Positions 54,739 through 64,000 of a DNA stretch of 64,000 nucleotides are shown one piece after another (positions within the stretch are counted from its first letter, which is position 1; the number at the start of each line of letters is the position of its first letter). The notes under the pieces are model-generated. The model was not told the DNA's origin, made no database searches, and saw nothing but the letters and a program-made list of their open reading frames with translations. Source of the DNA: a virus; the IMG/VR virus record IMGVR_UViG_3300032116_000004, positions 186,001-250,000 of that record; one strand, given 5' to 3'. The position numbers were made by a program, and so were the translations under genes.

Positions 54739-55865
54739 TAAAACATTTTTCATTTATTCTTCCATACATCAACGACCTTTTTGATCAGGATGTAATGGTC
54801 ACTGTTAGTTTTGATAGAGATTTTAATATACAGCAGTCAAATATCGTAATATTGACAACCGACCATTGGGGAGATGACGAATACCTTCTGACCCCACCCG
54901 ACTGCCGTCCTCAATCAATGATTGACTGTCTGAAAATTAAAGTCCGCCAATATCCAACAAAAACTTTTTATCTCATGACTGTCTGCCCTTTTCTAGAAGA
55001 ATTTTTTACAGATGAGAAAAATTTAATTGTTATACATTGGGGAAATGATTTCATGCTACATCCAGATACTGACTATTCTGGGATTAGTCCTGTAATGGAA
55101 AAAGAATTTTCTAAAAATTGGCATTGGGTTTCATTATCTAATAATCTAAGAGTTCACAGAAGCATTTGTCATCTAATACTTTTAGGACTAGATATAAAAC
55201 ACGGTTATCAAAGATTTGACCCATCGTGGATTATCAGGCACGAATCTTGGAAATCATTCAAGTCATATCTAAAATATAACAAATATCCTTATCTGAATAG
55301 TATCTCTAGAAAATTCTATCCTGTCATGGAAAAAGGATTTTTAAAAGTTAAAAACTCAGAAGGATATGATGCAAAAAAGTATCTGCACAGGGATAACAAA
55401 TCTGCAGAAGTGGGGATGAACCTAAAAGAAAATTTTAATCAATCTCTCAAGAACGTTTTCTACCAACATAGCGCAATCGAAGTGGTGACAGAAACTGTTT
55501 TTATAAACCAAACTGGAATAATTACGGAAAAATATCTTAACACTGTATATGGCAGCAATTTTCCTATCATAATTGGCATGCACAGAACTGTTGCTCACCT
55601 AAGATCTTTGGGATTTGATATGTTTGACGACATTATCGATCATTCTTATGATGAGATCGTTGATCCTTATGTCAGAATGACAAAAGCTATCACGGATAAT
55701 CGAAAAATGCTCGAGGACAAAGGTGTTGCTATTTCTGCTTGGTTTGATTGTCAAGATAGATTCCAACAAAACTATCGTCTAATCGAGGCAATTTATCAAA
55801 ATAAGGAACACATGGTGAAACAACAAATACATAATACTCTAGATAGAAAAAAAACACGAAACTGA
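54729..55865 (+). CDS. Glycosyltransferase-like protein (paralogue family member 3)
   Basis: A 378-residue protein with the C-terminal family block TGIITEKYLNTVYGSNFPIIIG, LRSLGFDMFDDIIDHSYDE. The N-terminal half is divergent. Strongly AT-rich compared with the rest of the window, as is member 2, which suggests a different origin. Probably a nucleotide-sugar-dependent transferase. Confidence 0.6.
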   Translation: MELIKHFSFILPYINDLFDQDVMVTVSFDRDFNIQQSNIVILTTDHWGDDEYLLTPPDCRPQSMIDCLKIKVRQYPTKTFYLMTVCPFLEEFFTDEKNLIVIHWGNDFMLHPDTDYSGISPVMEKEFSKNWHWVSLSNNLRVHRSICHLILLGLDIKHGYQRFDPSWIIRHESWKSFKSYLKYNKYPYLNSISRKFYPVMEKGFLKVKNSEGYDAKKYLHRDNKSAEVGMNLKENFNQSLKNVFYQHSAIEVVTETVFINQTGIITEKYLNTVYGSNFPIIIGMHRTVAHLRSLGFDMFDDIIDHSYDEIVDPYVRMTKAITDNRKMLEDKGVAISAWFDCQDRFQQNYRLIEAIYQNKEHMVKQQIHNTLDRKKTRN

Positions 55866-55918
55866 ATATTTCTTCAAATGGCACAAATAACTAATTTTAT
55901 CAGCGAAAGTTTATTATA

Positions 55919-56896
55919 ATGCGAAAAATTTTAGTCACTGGAGGTTTGGGACTCATTGGACACAATGTTGTTCGCCGCCTCATTGATGCAGGACACGAGG
56001 TATCTGTAACAGATACACAAACCAACTACGGGTTGGTTCCACAGGATGAACTAGATTATCTCATGGCCGAGCGGCGTGCTAAGATTCCAGAGATGAATCT
56101 GCGCACACATCGCATAGATATCGCAGATCAGGCTGGAATCGACTGGCTCGTCAAACACTATCAACCCGATACTGTGATACACATGGCCAGTTTTCCCCGG
56201 CAGAAAGTGGTCAATGTCAACCCCATGATAGGATCACGTGCCATGAGCGAGGGCTTGCTCAATTTGCTAGAAGCCGCAAAGAATAATCATGTGTGCAAAT
56301 TCATATATATTAGTAGCAGTATGGTCTATGGAGACTTCACTGACGATGTCACAGAAGATGCTGAATGCCGTCCACAAGGGCAGTACGGCATCATGAAACT
56401 TGCAGGAGAATGGCTTGTCCGAGATTATAGTAGGCGTGGTTTTTTTGATCATGTCATTATTCGTCCTTCCGCTGTATACGGAGAACTCGATGTTGAAGAT
56501 CGTGTTATTTCAAAGTTTCTGTTGACAGCCATGCGTGGCGGCACACTCAAAGTCAATGGTGCCACCGAAACTCTCGATTTCACTTATGTGGGTGATGCCG
56601 CCGACGGTATAGTTGCGGCGGCCTTGAGCACCACAGCCAATAATCAAACCTATAACATTACCAAGAGCCATTCATGGAGCCTGCTGGACGCGGCTAACTT
56701 AGCTGTGCGGATAGTAGGGAAAGGTTCGGTAGAAGTGCGTGACAAAGATGCCGATTTCCCCAGCAGAGGTGCGCTCAACATCGATGCCGCACGACGAGAT
56801 TTCGGGTATGATCCCAAGGTAGATATCGAAGAAGGTTTCCAGAAATACTATGAGTGGCTTAACAGTTCCCTTTACTGGTCTCCGAAAACAGTATAA
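55919..56896 (+). CDS. NAD-dependent sugar epimerase/dehydratase (SDR)
   Basis: A 325-residue extended SDR: ILVTGGLGLIGHNVVRRL at the N-terminus, ISSSMVYGDF near residue 130 and YGIMKLAGEW near 155 for the YxxxK. It resembles UDP-glucose 4-epimerase-like enzymes. It overlaps the aminotransferase gene by 47 bases, so both probably act on one sugar. Confidence 0.8.
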   Translation: MRKILVTGGLGLIGHNVVRRLIDAGHEVSVTDTQTNYGLVPQDELDYLMAERRAKIPEMNLRTHRIDIADQAGIDWLVKHYQPDTVIHMASFPRQKVVNVNPMIGSRAMSEGLLNLLEAAKNNHVCKFIYISSSMVYGDFTDDVTEDAECRPQGQYGIMKLAGEWLVRDYSRRGFFDHVIIRPSAVYGELDVEDRVISKFLLTAMRGGTLKVNGATETLDFTYVGDAADGIVAAALSTTANNQTYNITKSHSWSLLDAANLAVRIVGKGSVEVRDKDADFPSRGALNIDAARRDFGYDPKVDIEEGFQKYYEWLNSSLYWSPKTV

Positions 56897-57947
56897 CAAT
56901 CTCCGCCAGGAGATACTAGACGCCACAGACGAAGTGTTGCGCAGTGGCCAACTCATGAATGGCAATTTCACTGCCGAATTTGAGTCTTGGTTGGCCAAAC
57001 GCAATCATGTAAAATATGCCATATGTGTCCACTCTGGCACATCGGCCCTGGAAGCCATCGCGGAATTCTACGCCAAAAACTCTGCTGTGCCCAATCCTCC
57101 CACTGTGTTGATTCCCAGCCTGACCTATGCGGCCACGGCCAACGCTTTTATACGTGCAGGATGGGATGTTGTGTTTATTGACACCGATCATCATGGTATC
57201 ATTGACGTCAAAAAAATACCTACGGATATTAGTTATCAGGCCGTTGTGTTGGTAGGGCTGTATGGCGCCTCAGTGAGCCACATGGGTGACATATCCACCT
57301 GGCGGCAATGGACGCTGAACGACAAGATCGTGATTGAAGATGCGGCACAACACTGGTTGGCCGCTGATTGCACTCGTATTGGTAGAGCATCTGCCTTGTC
57401 ATTTGATCCCATGAAGAACTTACCTTGCTATGGCAACGGGGGTGCAGTGATCACCAATGATTCAGATCTCCTGCACTGGGTCAGAGCCTGGAGAGACAAC
57501 GGTAAATCCACCAACAACGACACAGGAACCAACAGCCGTATGAGCGAGATTGACTGTGCCCATATGATGGTCAAAGCACGACATATCGACACGTGGCAGA
57601 TCCGTAGGTCTAAGATAGCAGGATATTGGAGAGAACGTCTAAAGAATACTGATATCCGTTGCTTGATAGATCAAGACAACGAACATGACCATGCTTATCA
57701 TAAGTTCGTGATTGACATCAACAATAGAGACATCCTGCAAAAAAATCTAGCCATACGCAAGATAGAGACCAAGATACACTATGTCCAGCCCTTGCATGAA
57801 ATTGGCTTGTTCCGTGCGTATCAAGGGCCCGATATCTTGAGTTGTGCTAGTGCTTTGAGTCGACGTGTATTGAGCCTGCCGTTGTATCCTGAACTCACTG
57901 ATCTTGAAGTTGAGTATGTCATTGATCAGGTGACAGATTGCGCCTGA
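56850..57947 (+). CDS. PLP-dependent sugar aminotransferase (DegT/DnrJ/EryC1)
   Basis: A 365-residue protein with IEDAAQHW near residue 167 and SFDPMKNLPCYGNGG near 186, in which the lysine binds PLP. Unlike the RfbH-type enzyme at 8341 it is a true aminotransferase by this residue. It would place an amino group on a keto-sugar made by the SDR before it. Confidence 0.85.
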   Translation: MSGLTVPFTGLRKQYNNLRQEILDATDEVLRSGQLMNGNFTAEFESWLAKRNHVKYAICVHSGTSALEAIAEFYAKNSAVPNPPTVLIPSLTYAATANAFIRAGWDVVFIDTDHHGIIDVKKIPTDISYQAVVLVGLYGASVSHMGDISTWRQWTLNDKIVIEDAAQHWLAADCTRIGRASALSFDPMKNLPCYGNGGAVITNDSDLLHWVRAWRDNGKSTNNDTGTNSRMSEIDCAHMMVKARHIDTWQIRRSKIAGYWRERLKNTDIRCLIDQDNEHDHAYHKFVIDINNRDILQKNLAIRKIETKIHYVQPLHEIGLFRAYQGPDILSCASALSRRVLSLPLYPELTDLEVEYVIDQVTDCA

Positions 57948-59523
57948 GCAAGGCATAACTGGCCAGCCAAGACCACTCATAACTTTTCTTCAACGCATCA
58001 AAGTCACCGTTGACTTCATCATAGTAAGCCACAGCATCCTCGGCTCCCCAGATTGACCATTGTCCATTGGGATTTCCTGCACCTGCTGTGAGCCATTTCT
58101 TCAGCCTGTATTGACTTTCTACATCTGTCTGACCACGCAATTTAACGCACTCGCGGAAGGCAGTGCGCCATGCTGACCAAGCAGTGTAAGCATATCGGGC
58201 TGTGCCCGACACTACGGGCACCACTTCATGTTCGTCATCCAGTGTGAAATCCAGTCCTCGACCGGCATTGGCCAAAACCAATCTTTTGTTGTAAGCGATC
58301 ATGGCTTGATGTCCATAGGTCAATCCTGTGATAGGGTTGAAAGCATGGAAAATGTAATGTTTAGCGGCCTGCATGCGATCTGGTTGCCAAGACCAATCAA
58401 AATCGTTGACCACTTCTAACTTCGCGAACACAGCGAAAAACCAATCAGTGTTGGATGCTTGAGCTGCCGCATGATAGGCTGCCGCACGGCCGTTGACACC
58501 ATCGCTACGCACTGCTCTATTGTCATGCCCTCTTTGCAGGGCATAAATCAAAGTCTGCCAATTTTGATCAGCATTGGGTTCACCGTTGGAAATAAAAACG
58601 ATATCAAGGGGTCTGTCATTGTTTTTGTTTTTGTGTGTTTTATCTATGTAGGGATAATCATATAACTGTGTTTTGAGATGATTTTTGGCCTCTCTAGGGA
58701 CCAGCACAGAACTGGCTCCAGGTGTGAGTGGAATGACAGTCTTGACCTTTTCTCTCCAGAGATTCATGGCGGGCACATCTTCAACAGCATCGTGCCGCAC
58801 AAACTGCACCACCGGTGCCTGGAAATCGTATGCCCACACAGCGGGCACTTGGCTGTCATGCTCGTGTCGGCACACAGGCACAGGACGCCGAGGTACTGAT
58901 TGGCCTTCTACGAAGTGTATGGTATCAAACCATTCCAGCAAAGCCAGTTCCTTGGATTTCTCAAGGAAACTGGGAACATGCACCAGAAAAGTATCCCCAA
59001 ACTTCTGATCATCGCTGGCCCATACGTGCAACATGTCCTGCTGCCATTCTGACGGATGCCAGGTAAAATCAAACCTGCTGTAATCACACACACTGGACAC
59101 TATCCACACATATTGATGTTGGCATTTGCCGAGTATGCGCCTGAGTGTGCCAAAATAGTCTGAAATATATCGAGTCTTTTCTCGACACGGGATCAGCAGA
59201 CCATCTCCATGATCTATACCTATCCTTGGATAGCTGCCTATGCGTTGGATTATGTCATGAGTTCGGTTGACATCTCGCATACTGGTTTTGGGTATAAGAT
59301 ACGTTCCACCATTTTCCTGATGCTGGCTAGGCCATACATGAGTTTGTGCAGATTCCCATGGCACAGGTTCCCATGACCAATCAAATCGAGAATAGTCGTT
59401 CAGACCGTCTACTATCCATAAGTATCTCGTGCGACTGAGTTCAATAGCATGATCAACAGATTCTGCTTTCCGTTCATGTGGGAACAAATAGGTAGGATTA
59501 TTTAGATAAAAAACGTCAAACAT
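57919..59523 (-). CDS. Large protein with repeated glycan-type module
   Basis: A 534-residue protein with three related segments: YLWIVDGLNDYSRFDWSW near residue 34, YVWIVSSVCDYSRFDFTW near 143 and WFFAVFAKLEVVNDFDWSW near 359, each followed by an aromatic strand and VW/FHAF. This repeat looks like a phage glycosyltransferase-associated module; a GT-A-like segment (DIVFISNGEPN) lies near 306. Its 3' end overlaps the aminotransferase gene tail to tail by 29 bases. Confidence 0.6.
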   Translation of the reverse strand: MFDVFYLNNPTYLFPHERKAESVDHAIELSRTRYLWIVDGLNDYSRFDWSWEPVPWESAQTHVWPSQHQENGGTYLIPKTSMRDVNRTHDIIQRIGSYPRIGIDHGDGLLIPCREKTRYISDYFGTLRRILGKCQHQYVWIVSSVCDYSRFDFTWHPSEWQQDMLHVWASDDQKFGDTFLVHVPSFLEKSKELALLEWFDTIHFVEGQSVPRRPVPVCRHEHDSQVPAVWAYDFQAPVVQFVRHDAVEDVPAMNLWREKVKTVIPLTPGASSVLVPREAKNHLKTQLYDYPYIDKTHKNKNNDRPLDIVFISNGEPNADQNWQTLIYALQRGHDNRAVRSDGVNGRAAAYHAAAQASNTDWFFAVFAKLEVVNDFDWSWQPDRMQAAKHYIFHAFNPITGLTYGHQAMIAYNKRLVLANAGRGLDFTLDDEHEVVPVVSGTARYAYTAWSAWRTAFRECVKLRGQTDVESQYRLKKWLTAGAGNPNGQWSIWGAEDAVAYYDEVNGDFDALKKSYEWSWLASYALLRRNLSPDQ

Positions 59524-60580
59524 GATTAGAATAGATGAAATTTATTATAACATATTCCTACAAAAAATAAAAGACAAAACGGCCAGCATACATTGGTTTG
59601 AACCATTTGGGACTACTGCGTTTGAAAATATTTGCAGTATGCCCGACATCACCGAACCAGCGACCAGGATTTTATTTTGGGATCAAGAACCATTACATCG
59701 TGATCGTGTGGCTAATGTATTGCCCCGATTCCGTGAATGCTATGGTGATGATCGCGGACCCGACGAAGTAATTATCGTCCATTCAGAGAGAGATAGCGAA
59801 AACATTGATTGGATAGAAAATACCTACGGTGTAAAATCACAATATTATTTTTTCCATGCTTGGGCTTCGCTGGATTGGTATAGAGGCTATGATCGATCTT
59901 TACTATCAATTCCTTTCCAGAATCGCAAAATTAAACATACATTCTTGTGTCCTAACAATATCATCGGCGGTCAACGTAAGCACCGTCTAGAATTATTGTC
60001 AGAGTTGGTAGATAGAGATCTAATAGCAGACAATTTTGTAAGTTTTCCAGAACGCTGTCCTTACGAAAATAAAACCGTGGCAGAACTTTGCCGAGAATAT
60101 GACATAGCGTTAGGATCTATCGATCTTCCTCTAATCATCGATCAAGGATCTGACTATGCTGGCAACAGTCACAAGATAGACATGTGGTCGTTTGCCGATC
60201 TAAGTTTATTACAGGTGGTCACAGAAACAGTGTATTCTGGTCGTAGATCGCATCTTACCGAAAAAACATTCAAATCTATAGTGATGCAACAACCATTTGT
60301 GTTAGTATCCTGTCGAGGTAGTTTAGATTATATCCGATCATATGGATTTAAAACTTTTGGAGAATTCTGGAACGAAGACTATGATGATTATGATGATAAC
60401 ACCAGAATCATGCGTATAGGAAAACTACTCAATGACATCAACAATCTTTCCGTTAAAGAAAAAGTGACTCTACAAAAACACTTGGCTCCTATAGTAGAGC
60501 ATAATTTTAATTGGTTCTACAGCCAACAGTTCGAACATCTCCTTTGGCAAGAATTATCAGATGTGATCGACCAATGGTAA
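59522..60580 (+). CDS. Glycosyltransferase-like protein (paralogue family member 4)
   Basis: A 352-residue protein with RSHLTEKTFKSIVMQQPFVLVSCRG near residue 242 and LDYIRSYGFKTFGEFW near 268, the canonical form of the family motif. Its ATG overlaps the ATG of the opposite-strand gene (57919-59523) by two bases. It overlaps member 5 by seven bases. Confidence 0.65.
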   Translation: MIRIDEIYYNIFLQKIKDKTASIHWFEPFGTTAFENICSMPDITEPATRILFWDQEPLHRDRVANVLPRFRECYGDDRGPDEVIIVHSERDSENIDWIENTYGVKSQYYFFHAWASLDWYRGYDRSLLSIPFQNRKIKHTFLCPNNIIGGQRKHRLELLSELVDRDLIADNFVSFPERCPYENKTVAELCREYDIALGSIDLPLIIDQGSDYAGNSHKIDMWSFADLSLLQVVTETVYSGRRSHLTEKTFKSIVMQQPFVLVSCRGSLDYIRSYGFKTFGEFWNEDYDDYDDNTRIMRIGKLLNDINNLSVKEKVTLQKHLAPIVEHNFNWFYSQQFEHLLWQELSDVIDQW

Positions 60581-61764
60581 AGTTTTGTGTAGATAAAAGC
60601 GTCGATGGCAAACCATATCCCAATGTTGCTACATGGAATGCCAGACCTTATACCTCAGATTGGCGCAAATTCAGCACCAACTGGCCTTACAGCGAGCCTG
60701 TGCATTTTTTTGAATATCTCGATCAAGAAAATATACCATATCAAATAGTTGATTGGACCCAATCTGACAGATCCACTCTATACCCCATAAGTTTGAGTTT
60801 TTTCGATTTTAATATTGATTGGTTTGTGCTGTTGCCTGTTATGATCAGAGAAAAACTAAGATCAAGAAATATCACACTTTGGTTTTTTTACAGCGAAGGT
60901 GATCATCCTGGACGCATACGGGATCATCTACATGCACAATTTCAAAAATACGACATAGATCTCGGTCTGATACAATTCACCAGCGCCAATTCCGCCGCTG
61001 ATCAATTGTCTGGATTCCATTATTTTGTTGACGATGAATGTTTGTATCGTCTACGCAATACCAATTGCCCTATCAAATTCCATGATCGCCCAAGGAGTCA
61101 CAAATACACAGCATTGGTAAGGACTCACAAGTGGTGGCGGGCTACTACCATGGCCAGAATCTGGGCATTGGGATTACACAATCATGGATTTTTTTCTTAT
61201 AATCACTATCTTTCAGTGGAAGACAAAGAGACTGATAACCCCATCGAAATAGATAGATTTGATAATCTGCGTGCCAATACCTACGAATTTTTACAGCATT
61301 GCCCATTTCGAGCAGACGAATTATCATCACAGGAGCATAATCTGTATGCCACCACGGTGGTCGAACATTTCGAAGATAGTTATCTCAATGTCGTGCTGGA
61401 AACTCACCTGGATGCGGATCAAAGTGGAGGAGTTTTCCTCACCGAAAAAACATTCAAACCCATCAAGAACTGCCAGCTGTTCATGATATTCGGAGCTCGA
61501 GGTAGCATAGCACAATTAAGGAACATGGGGTATGACACGTTCGACCATGTGATTGATCACTCATACGATGTCATAGAAAACAATACCGAACGATGGGATC
61601 GGGCATGCAAAGAATTTGAAAGACTCATGCGCACCGATTTACATTCGATTTACATTGGATGTAAATCAGCATTGGAACACAACCAGCAGTTATTTTTGTC
61701 TAGTAAAGCCAACTGTTTAAATAACCTACTTAAACGAAGCCTTGAAATATGCAACCACTTGTAA
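60574..61764 (+). CDS. Glycosyltransferase-like protein (paralogue family member 5)
   Basis: A 396-residue protein with GVFLTEKTFKPIKNCQLFMIFGARG near residue 287 and LRNMGYDTFDHVIDHSYDV. Start at the ATG overlapping the previous stop. Two neighbouring members in tandem suggest a duplication followed by divergence. Confidence 0.65.
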   Translation: MVKFCVDKSVDGKPYPNVATWNARPYTSDWRKFSTNWPYSEPVHFFEYLDQENIPYQIVDWTQSDRSTLYPISLSFFDFNIDWFVLLPVMIREKLRSRNITLWFFYSEGDHPGRIRDHLHAQFQKYDIDLGLIQFTSANSAADQLSGFHYFVDDECLYRLRNTNCPIKFHDRPRSHKYTALVRTHKWWRATTMARIWALGLHNHGFFSYNHYLSVEDKETDNPIEIDRFDNLRANTYEFLQHCPFRADELSSQEHNLYATTVVEHFEDSYLNVVLETHLDADQSGGVFLTEKTFKPIKNCQLFMIFGARGSIAQLRNMGYDTFDHVIDHSYDVIENNTERWDRACKEFERLMRTDLHSIYIGCKSALEHNQQLFLSSKANCLNNLLKRSLEICNHL

Positions 61765-62804
61765 ACAGTTATACCAGTTGGCAACCTCTAGAAGAAGTGA
61801 TCGTAGGTCGTGCCTACGATCCGGACTACTTTGATTTTTTAGATAACGCCCAAGTCCGCAACCAACTACAACAGATATTGTTTGAAACAGCAGAAGATCT
61901 CAATAATCTCCAACGCACAATAGAATCATATGGTGCTGTGGTCAGACGACCAAATTTACCTCCCAAACAGATCTTTGAAAATAATCAAATGAACGTTGAT
62001 CAGGGCATACCTATTCCCCCCTTGACTCCTAGAGATTGGCAAATCACCCTCGGACAAAAACTGCTACGTATGTTGTCAATACCCGAACTCGATGATGTTT
62101 GTGATCTTTACAAAGATCAAGTGGTGAATCCTCACGACAATGATCAAAATTTAAATGATAATCAAAATTTCGATGAGAATTGCACGCTGAATGGTGCCAG
62201 TGCCAGCTGCATAGTTCGGGTTGGCAGAGACATATTTTTTGACAATTCAGAATTTTTAAAACCAGAACAGAGTCGATGGATCGTTGAAAATCTACTAGGA
62301 CCAGAATATCGTATACACGAAGCTGTCACTGATGGGCACGGGGATGCTGTGTTTGCCATCCTCAAACCTGGAGTTATATTAAGTAGCAAGCACGATAGCA
62401 ATTTAGATTTCGGCAGAGATTTTCCCGGTTGGGAAGTGTGCAAGGTTTGGGATAGCTCAATTTGGGCAGCCATGGAGGTTGGCAAGTTCAAAGAAGATAA
62501 CTTTAACGGCCGCTGGTATGTGCAAGGTCAAACACCCACCGAAGAATTCACGAAATTCGTAGATGAATATCTCAACAAATGGACGGGATTTGTGAGTGAA
62601 ACAGTGTTTGATGTTAACTGTCTGGTGCTAGACGAATCACATGTAATCTTCTCGGCATACAACAAACCAGTATTTGATTTCTGTAAACAGCATAAAATTG
62701 AACCTATCATCTCGGAATTGCGTCACAGCTATTTCTGGGATGGGGGTGTTAGCTGTTGCACACAAGACATCCGGCGACGCGGTGGCTTAGAGACTTATCT
62801 CTAG
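61749..62804 (+). CDS. Amidinotransferase / arginine-modifying enzyme
   Basis: A 351-residue member of the guanidino-group-modifying superfamily. DGHGDAVFAILKPG near residue 197 contains the Asp/His pair, and DGGVSCCTQDIRR near 332 the catalytic cysteine. The closest pattern is arginine:glycine amidinotransferase, reported from cyanophages as well. It could transfer an amidino group onto an amino sugar made by the genes upstream. Confidence 0.8.
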   Translation: MQPLVNSYTSWQPLEEVIVGRAYDPDYFDFLDNAQVRNQLQQILFETAEDLNNLQRTIESYGAVVRRPNLPPKQIFENNQMNVDQGIPIPPLTPRDWQITLGQKLLRMLSIPELDDVCDLYKDQVVNPHDNDQNLNDNQNFDENCTLNGASASCIVRVGRDIFFDNSEFLKPEQSRWIVENLLGPEYRIHEAVTDGHGDAVFAILKPGVILSSKHDSNLDFGRDFPGWEVCKVWDSSIWAAMEVGKFKEDNFNGRWYVQGQTPTEEFTKFVDEYLNKWTGFVSETVFDVNCLVLDESHVIFSAYNKPVFDFCKQHKIEPIISELRHSYFWDGGVSCCTQDIRRRGGLETYL

Positions 62805-64000
62805 TTGCAAACTTTTACACCGTATAGTTTTTCAAACCGATCAGCATCGTCTCTATCATTGACCATAGGCTCACCGCGTATGTTTAGACTGGTGTTAAGC
62901 AACATAGGACATCCTGTTTCTACATACCAACGTTCTAACAGTTCTCGTATACCTGACCCACAGTCCTTGCTTACTGTTTGAACACGACTGGTCTTATCTA
63001 CATGTATGATAGCAGGAAAATGATCCGGATGGCGACAACGTGCTACCACTTGCATGTAAGGGCTACTGGTATATCCTTGGGGCATCTCAAAATAATCGTT
63101 GACACATTCTTCTAGTATCACAGGTGCAAACGGTCTAAACTGTTGTCTGCGTTTGATCGCATTGACTTTCTCCTTGATCTCGCTGCCTCTAGGGTCTGCA
63201 AGGAGGCTACGGTTTCCGAGTGCGCGGGGACCGAACTCAGCTCTGCCGGAGGCAACTCCCACAATCTGTTCATTAAGTAGCCGAGCCACAAGCTCATCAA
63301 CAGGATAAGGGCCAGGTATATTATACCCAAGATAAGGACTGGTCCAGTTAACTCTATGCCCATGAGCCAAAGCGGCAGCACCAAGGCTGCTACCAGCATC
63401 ACCAGGATTAGGCATGATCCAAATATTTTCATAGATGTCTCCAAGATTTCTATTGGCTAAACAGTTGAGAGCAACACCTCCCATGTATACAAGATTGGTT
63501 TCGCCTGTGAGTTCGCGAGCTTTTTTCATTACACTCATTATGAGATCTTCAGCCACTAACTGCGTAGCGCACGCAATATCTTCATTGGTAGCCGATTCTA
63601 AAAATGTTGAGTCAACTCCTATATGGAAGTTTTCATTGAGTTCAATGCTGTTGTAGTCTTTGATCACGCGATTGCTCAAGGCTTGGTACCACGTATCTCG
63701 ACCCCAGGCGGCCATGCCCATAGTAATGTATTCTTCGTCCATGGGTTTTAGTCCCACACGATCAGTCATGGCGCTGTAGAATAATCCAATTGAGTGTGGA
63801 TACATTTGGCGCCATAGTCTCTGGTATTGTGCCCGACCCTTGTTGTTGTAACATGCACGATAGATGCTAACAGTATCTAACTCACCAATGGCATCTATAA
63901 CAACAACTACTGCACGGTCAAATGGTGATGTTTGAAAACCTGCGGCTGCATGGCTGAGATGATGGCTGGTGCTGACTTCGTTACGAGCCGGATTTTGATA
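62801..64000 (-). CDS. Carbamoyltransferase, NodU/TobZ family (5' part beyond the window)
   Basis: The frame runs from the right edge, so the N-terminus is missing. The visible part starts in the Kae1-like domain with the metal-binding HHLSHAA and DRAVVVVIDAIGE, and ends with the YrdC-like/C-terminal region GRAEFGPRALGNRSLLADPR near the middle and MLLNTSLNIRGEP. These enzymes carbamoylate sugars using carbamoyl phosphate and ATP. An internal ATG at 63805 is not the true start. Its gene end overlaps the amidinotransferase end by four bases. Confidence 0.88.
   Translation of the reverse strand, partial: YQNPARNEVSTSHHLSHAAAGFQTSPFDRAVVVVIDAIGELDTVSIYRACYNNKGRAQYQRLWRQMYPHSIGLFYSAMTDRVGLKPMDEEYITMGMAAWGRDTWYQALSNRVIKDYNSIELNENFHIGVDSTFLESATNEDIACATQLVAEDLIMSVMKKARELTGETNLVYMGGVALNCLANRNLGDIYENIWIMPNPGDAGSSLGAAALAHGHRVNWTSPYLGYNIPGPYPVDELVARLLNEQIVGVASGRAEFGPRALGNRSLLADPRGSEIKEKVNAIKRRQQFRPFAPVILEECVNDYFEMPQGYTSSPYMQVVARCRHPDHFPAIIHVDKTSRVQTVSKDCGSGIRELLERWYVETGCPMLLNTSLNIRGEPMVNDRDDADRFEKLYGVKVCN

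Noticed and set aside
57747-59093. Open frames opposite the 57919-59523 gene
   Set aside because: They show no family pattern, lack ribosome sites and mirror the codon structure of the minus-strand gene.
1-64000. CRISPR array
   Set aside because: No series of regularly spaced direct repeats was seen on reading through the intergenic regions.
1-64000. Insertion sequences, transposases, integrase or attachment sites
   Set aside because: No transposase-like protein or terminal repeat pair was recognised; tRNA 3' ends are not repeated elsewhere in the window as far as I can see by eye.
1-64000. Bacterial chromosome fragment
   Set aside because: The host-like genes argue for it, but no ribosomal operon or housekeeping operon is present and the packing, T4-like proteins and tRNA array fit a large phage better. 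It cannot be fully excluded.

Overview
The window looks like part of the genome of a large tailed phage (jumbo, broadly T4-like) or a comparable giant extrachromosomal element of a betaproteobacterium, most likely a freshwater Burkholderiales host. Phage-like signs are very compact gene packing with 1-4 base stop/start overlaps, dozens of small unrecognised proteins, a T4-type RNase H/5'-3' exonuclease, ThyX, a GIY-YIG protein, a DUF2452 protein, a MoxR/VWA pair, a phage-type QueE, TATAAATA late-promoter-like sites and a very large tRNA array. Betaproteobacterial signs are a Comamonadaceae/Burkholderiales-type porin, Bug/TctC solute-binding proteins, a BPSL0761-family protein and a circularly permuted tmRNA. 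No capsid, tail, terminase or polymerase gene lies in the window, so the phage assignment is an inference from context.

Layout. 1-4.3 kb: FolE, a calcium-repeat lipoprotein, a HIT protein and QueD. 4.3-12.2 kb: a tightly overlapping sugar/glycan operon with a glycosyltransferase, methyltransferases, a nucleotide-sugar 4,6-dehydratase, an RfbH-type C3-dehydratase, a split thiamine-diphosphate enzyme, an SDR reductase and a phosphoribosyltransferase. 12.2-19.5 kb: nucleotide and DNA functions (isochorismatase fold, HhH-GPD glycosylase, QueE, DUF2452, cytidylyltransferase, two SGNH proteins, exonuclease). 20.5-24.4 kb: small early-type genes behind strong sigma70 promoters. 24.5-33.6 kb: transport and stress genes (TctB, TctA, PstS, AhpC, AhpD, a PP-loop protein with TctC, DctP). 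33.7-40.9 kb: the RNA region, holding most of the tRNAs, the permuted tmRNA and several gene-free, highly structured segments. 41-48.6 kb: RpoZ, a phosphoesterase, a radical SAM enzyme, a 2OG-oxygenase-like protein, porin, and a second TctC with a second PP-loop protein. 48.7-54.7 kb: MoxR/VWA module, small proteins and ThyX. 54.7-64 kb: a second glycan cluster with glycosyltransferase paralogues, an epimerase, a DegT aminotransferase, an amidinotransferase and a carbamoyltransferase that runs off the right edge.

How it fits together. The 28 tRNAs cover all 20 amino acids and are joined by an initiator-like tRNA and a tmRNA, so the element brings most of a decoding and ribosome-rescue kit. 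FolE, QueD and QueE supply three of the four preQ0 steps, suggesting 7-deazaguanine DNA modification; QueC is not seen here. The porin, PstS, TctA/TctB, two TctC proteins and a DctP protein form an unusual nutrient-uptake set, with PstS behind a Pho-box-like site. Two separate glycan clusters suggest extensive surface or virion glycosylation. Transcription seems to rely on host sigma70 promoters (TTGACC, 17-18 bp, TATAAT); at four of them the start codon lies about 6-7 bases after the -10, which predicts leaderless mRNAs.
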